A stretch of 64,000 nucleotides of DNA from Flavobacterium sp. N3904 (GTDB lineage Bacteria > Bacteroidota > Bacteroidia > Flavobacteriales > Flavobacteriaceae): contig NZ_CP110009.1 in the NCBI RefSeq assembly GCF_025947305.1, positions 620,001-684,000 of the forward strand, read 5' to 3'. Positions within the stretch are counted from its first letter, which is position 1, and every line of letters begins with the position of its first letter. Positions 44,359 through 53,718 of the stretch are shown piece after piece. The notes under the pieces were generated by a model. That model was not told the DNA's origin, searched no databases, and was given only the letters and a program-made list of their open reading frames with translations. A program made the position numbers and the translations under genes.

Positions 44359-44922
44359 ATGACAGAAGAAATTGAATTTATATTAGACAGTACAAAAGAA
44401 TCTATGACCGGTTCTATTGCCCATTTAGAAAAAGAATTTTTAAATATTCGTGCAGGAAAAGCATCTCCGGCAATGTTGGGTAGCGTTTTTGTTGACTATT
44501 ACGGGTCGGCATCACCGCTTTCTCAAGTATCAAAGATTAGTGTTCCAGATGCTAGAACGATTACGCTTCAGCCTTTTGAAAAAAACATGTTGCACCCAAT
44601 CGAAAAAGCAATTATGGTAGCTAATATCGGATTCAACCCTATGAATAATGGGGATATGATCATCATTAGCGTTCCACCACTTACCGAAGACAGAAGACGC
44701 GAACTGGCCAAACAAGCCAAAGTAGAAGCAGAAGATGCCAAAATTGGCGTTAGAAACTGCAGAAAAGACGCAAATACCGATATTAAAAAGTTAGAAAAAG
44801 AAGGAACATCAGAAGATATTTGTAAAAGTGCCGAAGAACAGGTACAAAACATAACAAATGCATTTATCAAAAAAATTGACGAACTTCTTGTCGCTAAAGA
44901 AGCCGAAATAATGAAAGTTTAA
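44359..44922 (+). CDS. frr: Ribosome recycling factor
   Basis: A 187-residue factor that splits post-termination ribosomes with EF-G. Family motifs: HLEKEFLNIRAGKASPAML, YGSASPLSQVSKISVPDARTITLQPFEK, LTEDRRRELAKQAK and the helical C-terminal part. Length and content normal. Follows pyrH. Confidence 0.97.
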   Translation: MTEEIEFILDSTKESMTGSIAHLEKEFLNIRAGKASPAMLGSVFVDYYGSASPLSQVSKISVPDARTITLQPFEKNMLHPIEKAIMVANIGFNPMNNGDMIIISVPPLTEDRRRELAKQAKVEAEDAKIGVRNCRKDANTDIKKLEKEGTSEDICKSAEEQVQNITNAFIKKIDELLVAKEAEIMKV

Positions 44923-44942
44923 ACTCTTATTCAACATAAAAT

Positions 44943-44980
44943 TAAATCTGTCTTGTTTTTGAAACGAGACGGATTTTTTT
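44943..44980 (+). terminator. Terminator after frr
   Basis: AAATCTGTCT and AGACGGATTT pair with one G-U, followed by a T run. Confidence 0.75.
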
Positions 44981-44985
44981 ATTGC

Positions 44986-44993
44986 TACTTTTG
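44986..44993 (+). promoter_or_regulatory. -7 promoter element for the DUF5686 gene
   Basis: TACTTTTG matches TAnnTTTG and lies 45 nt before the start codon, directly after the frr terminator. Confidence 0.5.
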
Positions 44994-45038
44994 TTATAAC
45001 AAAATGTAATAGAACACGTTTTGCAATAAACCGTTTTT

Positions 45039-47537
45039 ATGAAGCACTTTTTTTTACTGTTCTTCCTCTTTACGCTTTCACTACAAGCGCAATTTCAAGT
45101 AAATGGAATTGTGAAAGACGCTTCAAACAAAAAACCTCTCCCTTTTGCCACTATAACTTCTGATGACGGTTCGAACACCATTTCGGATGTTGACGGGAAA
45201 TTTAGCATCACTTCCCCAAAAAAAATTGCCTCTATTGAAATTTCTTATGTAGGGTATTTGAAAAATAAAATTTCATTAGAAAACAATAGAATTTATTATA
45301 CTGTTTTTTTAGCCCAAAAAACAGACGAACTTAATGAAATCTTGATTTCTAACGTAAATCCGGCTATTGCTATTATTAAAAAAGCCATTGAAAATAAAAA
45401 TTCGAACAATCCGCTAGCAAAACTCAAGAGTTTTGAATTTAAAGCCTACAACAAACTTATTGTTACCGCAAATCCTGATTCTATCAACGGAAGTATAGAC
45501 TCTGTTTTTGTAACTACTCCTTTTGGAAAACATTTCAAAAAAATAGATTCAACAGATTATCAATTCAAAGAAATCATCAAAAAACAACATTTGTTTCAAA
45601 CCGAAAAAGTCTCTCAATATCAGTTCAACAATCAAAGATTGAAAGAAACCATTTTGGGAACCCGAATGGCCGGATTCAAACAACCCGTTTACGAAGTGCT
45701 TTCATTCAACTTGCAATCATTTTCAATTTACGATTCCAAATATGAACTTTTTGAAACCAAATACAACAGCCCAATTGCCACGGATGCATTAGATGATTAT
45801 AATTTTAAATTATTAGACACCATAACTATCAGTGGCCGAAAAACCTATATGGTTTATTTTAAAAACAAAAAGAAAAGAAAAGCATCTGGACTAGAGGGTA
45901 TTCTCTACATCGATCAGAACAATTATGCTATTGCGAAAGCGATTATGCGTATAAAAGGCATACTCGATATCAGTGGAATTCACGAATTTCAATACATTCC
46001 CGAAGAAAATTTATGGTTTCCAACCCAAAAGAAATTTAAAATTGTAAAGGGTGTCAACGATGATGATATAAAAATACTCGGCGGAACGATACAATTTGAT
46101 GGTGATATCAAACAAAATTTAAAACCCAGAAAAAGAGTCGAATCCGATTATATTTATTTGCTTTCGCAAACCAATAATTTTGACATTCAATACAATACAC
46201 CAGTAAAAATCAAAAAGCCAATCGTTGAAGTCGAAATTAAAGATGATGCCATCAATAGACCCGAAAGCTTTTGGGAGGAATATCGAAAAGACAGCCTAGA
46301 CATCCGAAGTCAAAAAACATATTTATCACTTGATAGTATTTCGATAAAAAAAAGTGTAGAAAGCCGTTTGAATTTAGGTCGAAAAATACTAAGTGGATAT
46401 CTTCCTTTAAAGGTTTGGGATTTTGATTTACGCAAAATAATAAGTTACAATAATTATGAAGGATTACGTCTTGGAATTGGGGGGATTACAAACGACGAGT
46501 TTTCCAGAAAGTATAGAATTGAAGGCTACACTGCTTATGGTTTAAGGGATTATGCTTTCAAATACAGTTTGGGTCTGGGCGCGAGAGTAGATAAATTTTC
46601 GAATACCTGGATTGGTGTTGGTTATACCGATGATATTCGGGAAATTGCAAGTACCGATTATGCAGTCGAAAAAAAGGCCTTCAAAATTTATGACCCCCGT
46701 TCGATCAATTTTAGCACATTCTATAAATATGAGAATTGGAGAATCTCTGTAGAGTCAAAAATTATTCCCAAAATGGAAAGTGTATTTGTGTTGGCCAATA
46801 CATTTGTAGAGCCCAAATTCAATTACGCCTATAACTTAAACGGGACTTTATACGAGACTTATACCATGACGACGGCAACTATTTCCCTGAAATGGAGTCC
46901 TTACAGTGATTATATGCAAACTCCAACCGGAAGAATAGAAACCGATAAAAGGTTTCCTAAATTTACTTTACAACTTACGCAATCGATCCCCAATGTCCTC
47001 AATAATGATTTTAGTTTTACTAAAATTGACTTTAAAACAGAGTATCAGATAAAATACTTAAATGGACAAAGGACTTTCTTGTTATTTGAAGCTGGGCGGG
47101 CCTTTGGAGATCTTCCGCTTCCTCAATTATACAGTAATTCACCAAATAATCTAAACAAAGAAACGGTTCTACAGCGAATCACTTTTGCTGGTAAGAACAG
47201 TTTTGAGACCATGTTCTTCAATGAATTTTTCTCCAGCGAGTTTATGTCGTTTCAATTCAAACATGGCTTCAATAGAATCTATATTTTCAAAAAAATAAAG
47301 CCGGCTATAGATTTTGTCACCCGAATGGCTTGGGGAAATATGAAAAACCCAGAAACCCAAGTTGGCATAGAATATAAAACGCTGAACAAAGGTTTTTTTG
47401 AATCTGGAATCGAACTCAATCAAATCTACAACGGATTGGGACTTGGTGCATATTACCGCTACGGACCCAATCATTTGAGTAATTTTGAAGATAATATTGC
47501 TATAAAACTGACTTTTATTGTTGACTTAGGGATTTAA
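45039..47537 (+). CDS. DUF5686 outer-membrane protein with CarboxypepD_reg-like domain
   Basis: An 832-residue envelope protein. Signal peptide (KHFFLLFFLFTLSLQAQ), then a carboxypeptidase-regulatory-like beta-sandwich (about residues 20-95, with NGIVKDASNKKPLPFATIT and DVDGKFSI). The remaining 730 residues match the DUF5686 pattern; the final part has barrel-like strands (GLGLGAYYRYGP to IKLTFIVDLGI). No TonB box or plug is seen, so this is not a TonB receptor. Function unknown. Confidence 0.88.
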   Translation: MKHFFLLFFLFTLSLQAQFQVNGIVKDASNKKPLPFATITSDDGSNTISDVDGKFSITSPKKIASIEISYVGYLKNKISLENNRIYYTVFLAQKTDELNEILISNVNPAIAIIKKAIENKNSNNPLAKLKSFEFKAYNKLIVTANPDSINGSIDSVFVTTPFGKHFKKIDSTDYQFKEIIKKQHLFQTEKVSQYQFNNQRLKETILGTRMAGFKQPVYEVLSFNLQSFSIYDSKYELFETKYNSPIATDALDDYNFKLLDTITISGRKTYMVYFKNKKKRKASGLEGILYIDQNNYAIAKAIMRIKGILDISGIHEFQYIPEENLWFPTQKKFKIVKGVNDDDIKILGGTIQFDGDIKQNLKPRKRVESDYIYLLSQTNNFDIQYNTPVKIKKPIVEVEIKDDAINRPESFWEEYRKDSLDIRSQKTYLSLDSISIKKSVESRLNLGRKILSGYLPLKVWDFDLRKIISYNNYEGLRLGIGGITNDEFSRKYRIEGYTAYGLRDYAFKYSLGLGARVDKFSNTWIGVGYTDDIREIASTDYAVEKKAFKIYDPRSINFSTFYKYENWRISVESKIIPKMESVFVLANTFVEPKFNYAYNLNGTLYETYTMTTATISLKWSPYSDYMQTPTGRIETDKRFPKFTLQLTQSIPNVLNNDFSFTKIDFKTEYQIKYLNGQRTFLLFEAGRAFGDLPLPQLYSNSPNNLNKETVLQRITFAGKNSFETMFFNEFFSSEFMSFQFKHGFNRIYIFKKIKPAIDFVTRMAWGNMKNPETQVGIEYKTLNKGFFESGIELNQIYNGLGLGAYYRYGPNHLSNFEDNIAIKLTFIVDLGI

Positions 47538-47592
47538 AAAAAGGGGCAACAGATTTTACCAAAAAAACCTGCTGAGTCCATTATAAAAATTT

Positions 47593-49863
47593 TTACGGTT
47601 TAATAATCAGCACCGAAGGCGTATTATTGAGCCAAATACTGTGTGAATCAATTAATTTTTTCCAACTTTCCAGACTAATAATCATCAAATCCTGTTGTTC
47701 CAAGAATTCTTTTTTGATGATTCTTTCCTGCATCATCATGATGTGATTGGGAGCAATTTGTTCTATCGAACGAACCACTTCCTGAATTCCCCTACTGTTT
47801 TTTATTTCACCTACAGCATCTAAAACTGTTATTTGAGAACCATTATTGTGTATCAGCTTTTGGGCAAATTCCATCAAAAAGTCATCTTCTTTACTAAAAA
47901 TAGGCATAAAAACCCGATTGATTTCTTGCAAATCTTTGTCAACAAGAATTCCAACCGGCATCTTGCTATTCGATATAATTTGTCGGGTTCTTTCATCAAA
48001 CGGAGAATTTTCAAACAAACCTTCTTTCCCTGTAATTTTATCAATCAATCGGTCTGGATTAATGATTCGCGTGGTAAAACCCAACACTTTCCCGAGTAAC
48101 GTTCCCTCAAAAATAGACTGACCCAAACCAACCAATAACAAATCATATTCTCCATGATTCGCAGTGTCCGTTATTTCAGAATCAATATCATTGGACACTT
48201 TAAATAGTGTCACTATTTTTTGATTTAGATTTTCCGATTCGGAAAGAACCGGCAAAAAGGTTTCTTTTTCATAATCCTTAACATCAAAGGAATGAATCTC
48301 GGAACTTAAAGATAAATGCATTGCCGTTACAATAGTATTTCCTCCTTGTTTCTTCACCAAACTGTTGGCAACTTTTAACAACGTTTTGCCTTTGTCTGCG
48401 GTCGCAAAAGAAATCAGGATTTTGTATTTGCTTCTATTGCTAATTTCTTCAGGTATAAGAGTAGGTTTGTCCCTAAAAATATAGTTTATTAAATCCAACG
48501 CTGGTCCTGTCATAAAAGTGGTGACCAAAGCCATAATGACCATCATTGTAAAAATTTGAGTGGACAAAACGCCTAAATCATACCCAATATTCAGCACCAC
48601 CAACTCCATCAAACCCCTTGTATTCATTAAGGCTCCAATAGAAAGACTGTCTTTCCAATTATGTCCAACAACCTTTGCCGCCAATGCGCTTCCAAAAAAT
48701 TTACCAGCTACAGCAACTAAAATAATTAAACCCGTAATTTTCCACAAATGCGGATCATCGATCAATCCAATTTGGGTTCTCAAACCTGTAAAAACAAAGA
48801 ACAATGGCAACAAAACAATTACCGATACATCTTCCACTTTTTCGATAAAAATATTACGGAACTTATTGTTTTCAGGCATAATTGCACCAGCCATAAAAGC
48901 ACCGAACAAAGCATGGATTCCTATCAATTCTGTAACATACGACGAAAGCAATAAGGTCAAAAAGAAAATCGCCACAACAGGTTTGTTCAAACTTTCTCTT
49001 GTGCTATTCAAATCCCCCACTTTTTTCAAAAAAGGACGGACTACTTTCAGCATTATCAGTACATAAAAAACAGCCATCGCCATAACATAGAGCGAACTCG
49101 TAAAAGAACCGGCTTTTACAATGGCAATTACTGCCGCCAAAATACACCAAGCCGTTACATCATCTGCGGCTGCGCAAGTAATCACAATAGAACCCAATTT
49201 AGTTTTATGAATTCCGCGTTCCTGCACAATCCTGGCCAGAACCGGAAAGGCTGTAATGCTCATGGCTATTCCCAAAAACAATCCAAAAGAAACAAACTCA
49301 ACACCTGAAGGAGCAAAAGAATGGTAAATAAAATACGCCAACCCAATACCAAGCGCAAATGGGATTATGATACTGGCATGGCTTATCACTACAGCATCAT
49401 GCGCTTTGTTTTTCAATGCTTTCAAATCGAGTTCCATCCCAATAACAAACATGAAAAATATCAAACCAATTTGGCTTAAAAACTGTAAGTTGCCCAACGA
49501 ATCTTTTGGAAACAGCAGCGCCGAATATTCCGGAAAATACATTCCTATCAAGGAGGGTCCCAAAACGATACCGGCAATGATTTCTCCAATTACCGATGGT
49601 TGTCCAATCTTTCTACAAATCCAACCAAAAAAACGAGCGACCAAAATTATCGTAATGATTTGCACCAAAAGAATAGCCAAAGGGTTTTGCAAATTGTGAC
49701 CCATCGAAGTTATAAAATCCTCCCAATGCCCGTTACCCGTTTGGCGGGGAATAATATTTTGTCCAGCTTCCAGCATTTTTCCTTTTAGAATAATCCAATA
49801 GATCAAAGCTGAGAAACCACCTATAATTGTCAAATAGAAAAAAGAATTTTTAATATTCTTCAT
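47593..49863 (-). CDS. Cation:proton antiporter A (Kef/NhaP-like, with C-terminal USP-like domain)
   Basis: A 756-residue inner-membrane antiporter. I start it at 49863 (MKNIKNSFFYLTIIGG), matching the paralogue at 53719-55989 in length; the 47 upstream codons are spurious. One N-terminal helix precedes a Na/H-exchanger region of about 11 helices (GWICRKIGQPSVIGEIIAGIVLG, ADDVTAWCILA with the Asp-Asp pair). The last third (from about residue 510) is cytoplasmic and resembles universal-stress-protein domains (YKILISFATADKG, YDLLLVGLG). Likely exchanges Na/K for protons. Confidence 0.85.
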   Translation of the reverse strand: MKNIKNSFFYLTIIGGFSALIYWIILKGKMLEAGQNIIPRQTGNGHWEDFITSMGHNLQNPLAILLVQIITIILVARFFGWICRKIGQPSVIGEIIAGIVLGPSLIGMYFPEYSALLFPKDSLGNLQFLSQIGLIFFMFVIGMELDLKALKNKAHDAVVISHASIIIPFALGIGLAYFIYHSFAPSGVEFVSFGLFLGIAMSITAFPVLARIVQERGIHKTKLGSIVITCAAADDVTAWCILAAVIAIVKAGSFTSSLYVMAMAVFYVLIMLKVVRPFLKKVGDLNSTRESLNKPVVAIFFLTLLLSSYVTELIGIHALFGAFMAGAIMPENNKFRNIFIEKVEDVSVIVLLPLFFVFTGLRTQIGLIDDPHLWKITGLIILVAVAGKFFGSALAAKVVGHNWKDSLSIGALMNTRGLMELVVLNIGYDLGVLSTQIFTMMVIMALVTTFMTGPALDLINYIFRDKPTLIPEEISNRSKYKILISFATADKGKTLLKVANSLVKKQGGNTIVTAMHLSLSSEIHSFDVKDYEKETFLPVLSESENLNQKIVTLFKVSNDIDSEITDTANHGEYDLLLVGLGQSIFEGTLLGKVLGFTTRIINPDRLIDKITGKEGLFENSPFDERTRQIISNSKMPVGILVDKDLQEINRVFMPIFSKEDDFLMEFAQKLIHNNGSQITVLDAVGEIKNSRGIQEVVRSIEQIAPNHIMMMQERIIKKEFLEQQDLMIISLESWKKLIDSHSIWLNNTPSVLIIKP

Positions 49864-50195
49864 ACCACACTGTTTAAAATTATTTTTAATGCAAATATGA
49901 GAACCCGTTTTTGAAGTATAAAATGATTTGGAATCTAATTTTAGCTCCATGTAACAAGAGTGCAAAACTTTGTAATAAGAGCTTAATTCTACAATGAACT
50001 GCATTTACTTTTTAACATATAAGTCATGTAAGTTCTTGTTTGAATAAAATTGAGTAAAAACAATAGTTCATTTAAGATTAGTTCTTTAACCACAAAAATG
50101 TTTTTAACTAATATCTCTTTTTTAACCACTAATTGACAAACCAACTATTTTTAGAACTTAAATGACTTATATGGTTTAAAATTAAACGGTAAAAG
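49864..50195. other. 332-bp intergenic region upstream of antiporter A
   Basis: AT-rich, no ORF or RNA motif recognised. The one notable element is GCAAATATGAGAA at 49891-49903, 12 of 13 bases identical to 56025-56037 upstream of antiporter B. On the minus strand it includes CATATTTG, close to the -7 consensus. Confidence 0.5.
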
Positions 50196-50915
50196 CTAGA
50201 TTTTCACTTTCGCCAAAAAATCAGAACGATAGGTTTCGCTCAAAACCAACACTATGGGTTTTCCGTTCTTTTCATGAGAAGAAAGCGTTATTTCATTATG
50301 ACTGAAATACTGTACTGCCTTTATCGCAATAATTTCTTTTTTATTGACTCTACAAAAATCGGCCTTGGGAAGCTGACTCAACAACGAATCGAAATTGATG
50401 TTTTTCAGCAGTAAAAAACTACCATCTGTAAGATGTACTTCCTTGTCCCTGCTATCTACCAATGCTGTTTTGAAGTATTGAATCTGGTCAAAATACAACA
50501 GTGCTTTTCCTTTATCGGTATTCAGGTGGATGAATTTTTTGGGAGCCTCCAATTTCTGGAATCGTTCTAGTGCTTTGGCAACAGCTCTTTCCAAACGCTC
50601 TTTGGTAACGGGTTTGGTGATGTAATCTACCGCATCAATATCAAAAGCTTCGGCAGCATAATTTTTGTAAGCCGTGGTGAAAATTACCAATTTATTTTTC
50701 AGCAAATCAGCCAATGTCAACCCGTCAATACCCGGCATTTCGATATCCGAAATACACAAATCAAAATCAAGATTGGAAACTTCTTCGAGTAATTTTTGTG
50801 GATCGTTAAACGCCTTTACAATTTCTAACTCTGGAATTTGCTCACAAAGCATTTTCAGGTAAGTCAAACCCGGCAATTCATCGTCAAGGAGTAAGCATTT
50901 GATTTTTGTATTCAA
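50196..50915 (-). CDS. LytTR-family response regulator
   Basis: A 239-residue regulator: receiver domain with LLDDELPG acidic pocket, Asp in CISDIEMPGIDG (about residue 57) and YITKPVTKERL; then a LytTR DNA-binding domain (about 140-239, HLNTDKGKALLYFDQIQYFKTALVDSRD and FCRVNKKEIIAIKAVQYF). It overlaps the end of the kinase gene by 32 nt. Partner of the sensor below; its regulon is unknown. Confidence 0.93.
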   Translation of the reverse strand: MNTKIKCLLLDDELPGLTYLKMLCEQIPELEIVKAFNDPQKLLEEVSNLDFDLCISDIEMPGIDGLTLADLLKNKLVIFTTAYKNYAAEAFDIDAVDYITKPVTKERLERAVAKALERFQKLEAPKKFIHLNTDKGKALLYFDQIQYFKTALVDSRDKEVHLTDGSFLLLKNINFDSLLSQLPKADFCRVNKKEIIAIKAVQYFSHNEITLSSHEKNGKPIVLVLSETYRSDFLAKVKI

Positions 50916-51651
50916 GGAGATTGATTTTTAAATGCGCAATATAGATGTCATTTTCAACAAATTTATCCAATTTGAACTGATTTTTGTATATAATTTTCAA
51001 TCGTTGTTCCAATGTCGTTGCACCAATGCCGCTTCGTTCTTTTTTTAAGGCTTTTTTCTCCGAAATTTTATTCGAAACCGTTAAATAAAAACAGTCGTCC
51101 TTAAACTCAAATAGTATCGAAATAAAGGCATCGGCACTTTGCAAATCTGCGTGCTTGAAGGCATTTTCTATCAAATCAATCGAAATCAGCGGAGCCAGAA
51201 GGTTTTGTTCGTACAGTTTTTCGCCGTCATTGATCTTGGTTTTTACTTTCAGTTCAAAAAGCGGACTCACCTTGATTTTATTAATTTCGATCAGATTGAG
51301 AGCAAACTGAATTTCTTCTTTTGGCGAAACAAATTTCTTCTGACTTTCGTACAGAATATAATCCAAAACATTGGCCAATTTATCCAAAGCAAAATAGGTT
51401 TGGTAAGCATGCGACTGAATCGAATTGAGAATATTTTTGAAAAGATGCGGATTGAGTTTGGATTCTAAGGTCTCCAATTGTAGATTATTGACCTTCATTT
51501 CGAGCAAGCCAAATTGTTCTTCAATATTTTTTTTTGCTTTGCCAGACTCCGTCAAGCGATAAATCAGATAACAAAGTACTACTATAAATACCAGAATAAT
51601 TACTAGCAGCACATATACAATGCTATTATTATTTTCGGAAACGTTTTCCAT
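50884..51651 (-). CDS. LytS-like sensor histidine kinase
   Basis: A 255-residue kinase if it starts at 51651 (MENVSENNNSIVYV); an ATG 16 codons earlier (51699) would overlap the SMR gene by 17 nt. One membrane helix (IVYVLLVIILVFIVVLCYLIY) with little outside it, then the His-kinase dimerisation motif KLNPHLFKNILNSIQSH of the LytS group and a catalytic domain (DLIENAFKHA; GIGATTLEQRLKIIY). With such a short outer part, it likely senses through a partner or the membrane. Confidence 0.9.
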   Translation of the reverse strand: MENVSENNNSIVYVLLVIILVFIVVLCYLIYRLTESGKAKKNIEEQFGLLEMKVNNLQLETLESKLNPHLFKNILNSIQSHAYQTYFALDKLANVLDYILYESQKKFVSPKEEIQFALNLIEINKIKVSPLFELKVKTKINDGEKLYEQNLLAPLISIDLIENAFKHADLQSADAFISILFEFKDDCFYLTVSNKISEKKALKKERSGIGATTLEQRLKIIYKNQFKLDKFVENDIYIAHLKINLLEYKNQMLTP

Positions 51652-51682
51652 TTTTAAGATCTGATTAAAGAGCGATTTTTTA

Positions 51683-52012
51683 TTAATGTGCCGATACAAA
51701 TTTTAAACCAACAATAGACGATATCAAGGTAAACAGGAAGAAAAGTCTCCAGAAAGTTGCTGGTTCTTTGAAAACAAAAATGCCAACCAAAACAGTTCCA
51801 ACCGCCCCAATTCCTGTCCAAACGGCATATGCAGTGCCGATTGGCAAAGTTTGAGATGCTTTGTACAATAAAGCCATACTTATAGAAAGCGCCACAAAAA
51901 AACCAACCATCCACAGTGTAGATGTCATTCCCGAAGTTTCTTTGGCTTTGCCCAGACAAGTCGCAAAACCTACCTCAAAAAAACCGGCAACGATGAGTAA
52001 AATCCAATTCAT
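51683..52012 (-). CDS. SMR-family exporter, Gdx/SugE-like
   Basis: A 109-residue four-helix transporter of the small multidrug resistance family. The conserved helix-1 Glu is in GFFEVGF, and helix 3 has GTAYAVWTGIGAVGT, closer to SugE/Gdx (guanidinium exporters) than to EmrE/QacE. Guanidinium as substrate is inferred. No guanidine riboswitch is visible in the short leader. It has its own -7 element and precedes the LytS/LytTR genes. Confidence 0.88.
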   Translation of the reverse strand: MNWILLIVAGFFEVGFATCLGKAKETSGMTSTLWMVGFFVALSISMALLYKASQTLPIGTAYAVWTGIGAVGTVLVGIFVFKEPATFWRLFFLFTLISSIVGLKFVSAH

Positions 52013-52032
52013 GGTGTAGTGATTTAATTGGG

Positions 52033-52040
52033 CAAAGATA
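52033..52040 (-). promoter_or_regulatory. -7 promoter element for the SMR-LytS-LytTR unit
   Basis: Reads TATCTTTG then C on the minus strand, an exact match, 20 nt upstream of the SMR start. Confidence 0.6.
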
Positions 52041-52072
52041 AAGCGTATTGGTGATGATAAGAAAATTATTTC

Positions 52073-53683
52073 CTAGGTTACTATTACATCATCATCATAA
52101 ATTATTTCATCATCCTCTGTTTTAACAAAAATGTGGTATTCGCCAATTGGCAATTCAAAATTAATAGTTTCGTTTTTAGGAACCGTTAAAAAACTTTCAA
52201 TTGGAATAGCTACGTTCTTCATCAAATCAAATTCTTTAAAATCAACTATTTCAACTAAAACCTCTTTGTTTTTAAAAGCAGAAAATTTTGCACTCTTAAT
52301 AATTTCTTTTTTGAATTCGGCATTGGGATAAATTATTTTTAAACTTGGTTTCAGGTTGTTAACCAAAAAATAATCGGCAGAGGATTTTACTTTCGTTGTA
52401 TCAGTAAAATATTTTCGAGGAATTAAAATTAAATCTTGTTTGATATCTGCACAAATAACAGTTTGATTGATTGTTATTGGATTAATTCCAGACAATTCTT
52501 TAAAATACTCTGCCATCATTTTTCTCTTTTCATTTTTCTTTTCAATATGATCATGCCCCACATATACAAAAATTTTAGCCTTAGGGTCTTTCTCCAAAAT
52601 CTTTATAATATTTTTTGCCTGACCCAATTCTCTATCAACTCCCTTATCAAAGTTTTCATGTCCAGAAACAGTAAATCCCAACGCTATTGCTTTCCTGATG
52701 AAGTGAGCAAAATAAGGTTCATCAGTATAAATTCCATTATTATAATTTGGAGTTGACTCTTTCTCTGAGCTTTCAATATTAAATGCTTCTAATGACAAAT
52801 AATGATACCCATTCGCTTTCAGCGTTTCTAACAATTCCATCGCAAACAATCTATGTTTAGGATAGTAATGGTCTTCATTAAGCATTATAACTTGGTTTTC
52901 TTTTGCTATTTCTGAAATCTTCTCAAAAACGGCTTTGTCTTTATAAACGTCATCTTTACTCGATAAATCAACAATCAAGGAATTAAAATTTTGTTTGCGT
53001 TCTTTTTCGTAACCCACTATTAAAGAATCATAAAATTTATTGTTAGACATTGATGCATTCACAGTTGCTAGAAATTCGAATTTAATATCATTTCCTTCTT
53101 TCGATTTTAATGGTGCTGTTTCTAGCTTTTTACTTGCGAAAAGAGGATTGGGATGAACACCCGGAAAATCATTCATAAATATAGATACAAACGACATTTT
53201 CTTGGTATTCAGTGAATCTATGGATATTTTATTTAAAAAATCGCTAACATATGCCGCAGCATTATTGTCTTTACTTAAATTGGCTTTTAGCAATCCTAAT
53301 ACTTTTCTTTTTCCTTTTTGTTTTTCGAAAAAGTAAGTATGATGTATTGTATCGGCTATTATAGTTTTTATGTTGTTTGAATTAACCGCTGATGGCACAT
53401 TTTGGTAGAAAAAATACATTTCAATTCCTTTTTCTTTTGCATCAGCAACCAAAAAAAGATCTTTTGATGATAATTTATTACCCTTTAATACTTGTTCAAA
53501 TTCTTTCTCTTTTATAAATGCAACTTCTCTGAATTGTACATTTTTATCAAAATCAATTCCAACTTTCAAAGAATCATTATAAAAATAGTTTTTGTTAAAA
53601 TAATTGTTCTCGGCCAATTTGCTTTTGCTTGAAGTACAAGAAATGAATAGGAACAACAGTAATAAATTTAAATATTTAGTCAT
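52073..53683 (-). CDS. ChaN/Tiki-superfamily-like lipoprotein
   Basis: A 536-residue predicted lipoprotein; start at 53683 (MTKYLNLLLLFLFISC, a clear lipobox), rejecting 36 upstream codons that would run into the antiporter B region. Around residue 268 there is NEDHYYPKHRLFAMELLETLK followed by YLSLEAF, then GHENFD near 342 and YVGHDHIEKK near 372. This spaced set of E/H motifs resembles the haem-uptake ChaN / TIKI-type metal-dependent fold. Both ends (to about 260 and after 400) are unassigned. It follows antiporter B by 35 nt. Function unknown; metalloprotease or ligand binding is a guess. Confidence 0.65.
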   Translation of the reverse strand: MTKYLNLLLLFLFISCTSSKSKLAENNYFNKNYFYNDSLKVGIDFDKNVQFREVAFIKEKEFEQVLKGNKLSSKDLFLVADAKEKGIEMYFFYQNVPSAVNSNNIKTIIADTIHHTYFFEKQKGKRKVLGLLKANLSKDNNAAAYVSDFLNKISIDSLNTKKMSFVSIFMNDFPGVHPNPLFASKKLETAPLKSKEGNDIKFEFLATVNASMSNNKFYDSLIVGYEKERKQNFNSLIVDLSSKDDVYKDKAVFEKISEIAKENQVIMLNEDHYYPKHRLFAMELLETLKANGYHYLSLEAFNIESSEKESTPNYNNGIYTDEPYFAHFIRKAIALGFTVSGHENFDKGVDRELGQAKNIIKILEKDPKAKIFVYVGHDHIEKKNEKRKMMAEYFKELSGINPITINQTVICADIKQDLILIPRKYFTDTTKVKSSADYFLVNNLKPSLKIIYPNAEFKKEIIKSAKFSAFKNKEVLVEIVDFKEFDLMKNVAIPIESFLTVPKNETINFELPIGEYHIFVKTEDDEIIYDDDVIVT

Positions 53684-53718
53684 TAATCTAAAGGTTTTAT
53701 ATTTGCAGTCTTTTCTAA

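Noticed and set aside
48560..49066. 168-codon open frame opposite antiporter A, and similar ones opposite antiporter B
   Set aside because: They lie antisense to well-conserved antiporter coding sequence, with no recognisable protein family.
49864..50004. 47-codon N-terminal extension of antiporter A
   Set aside because: The paralogue has exactly 756 residues from the inner Met and the extension overlaps the shared promoter-like segment.
52013..52072. Guanidine riboswitch before the SMR gene
   Set aside because: The leader after the -7 element is under 20 nt and shows no ykkC-like conserved segments.
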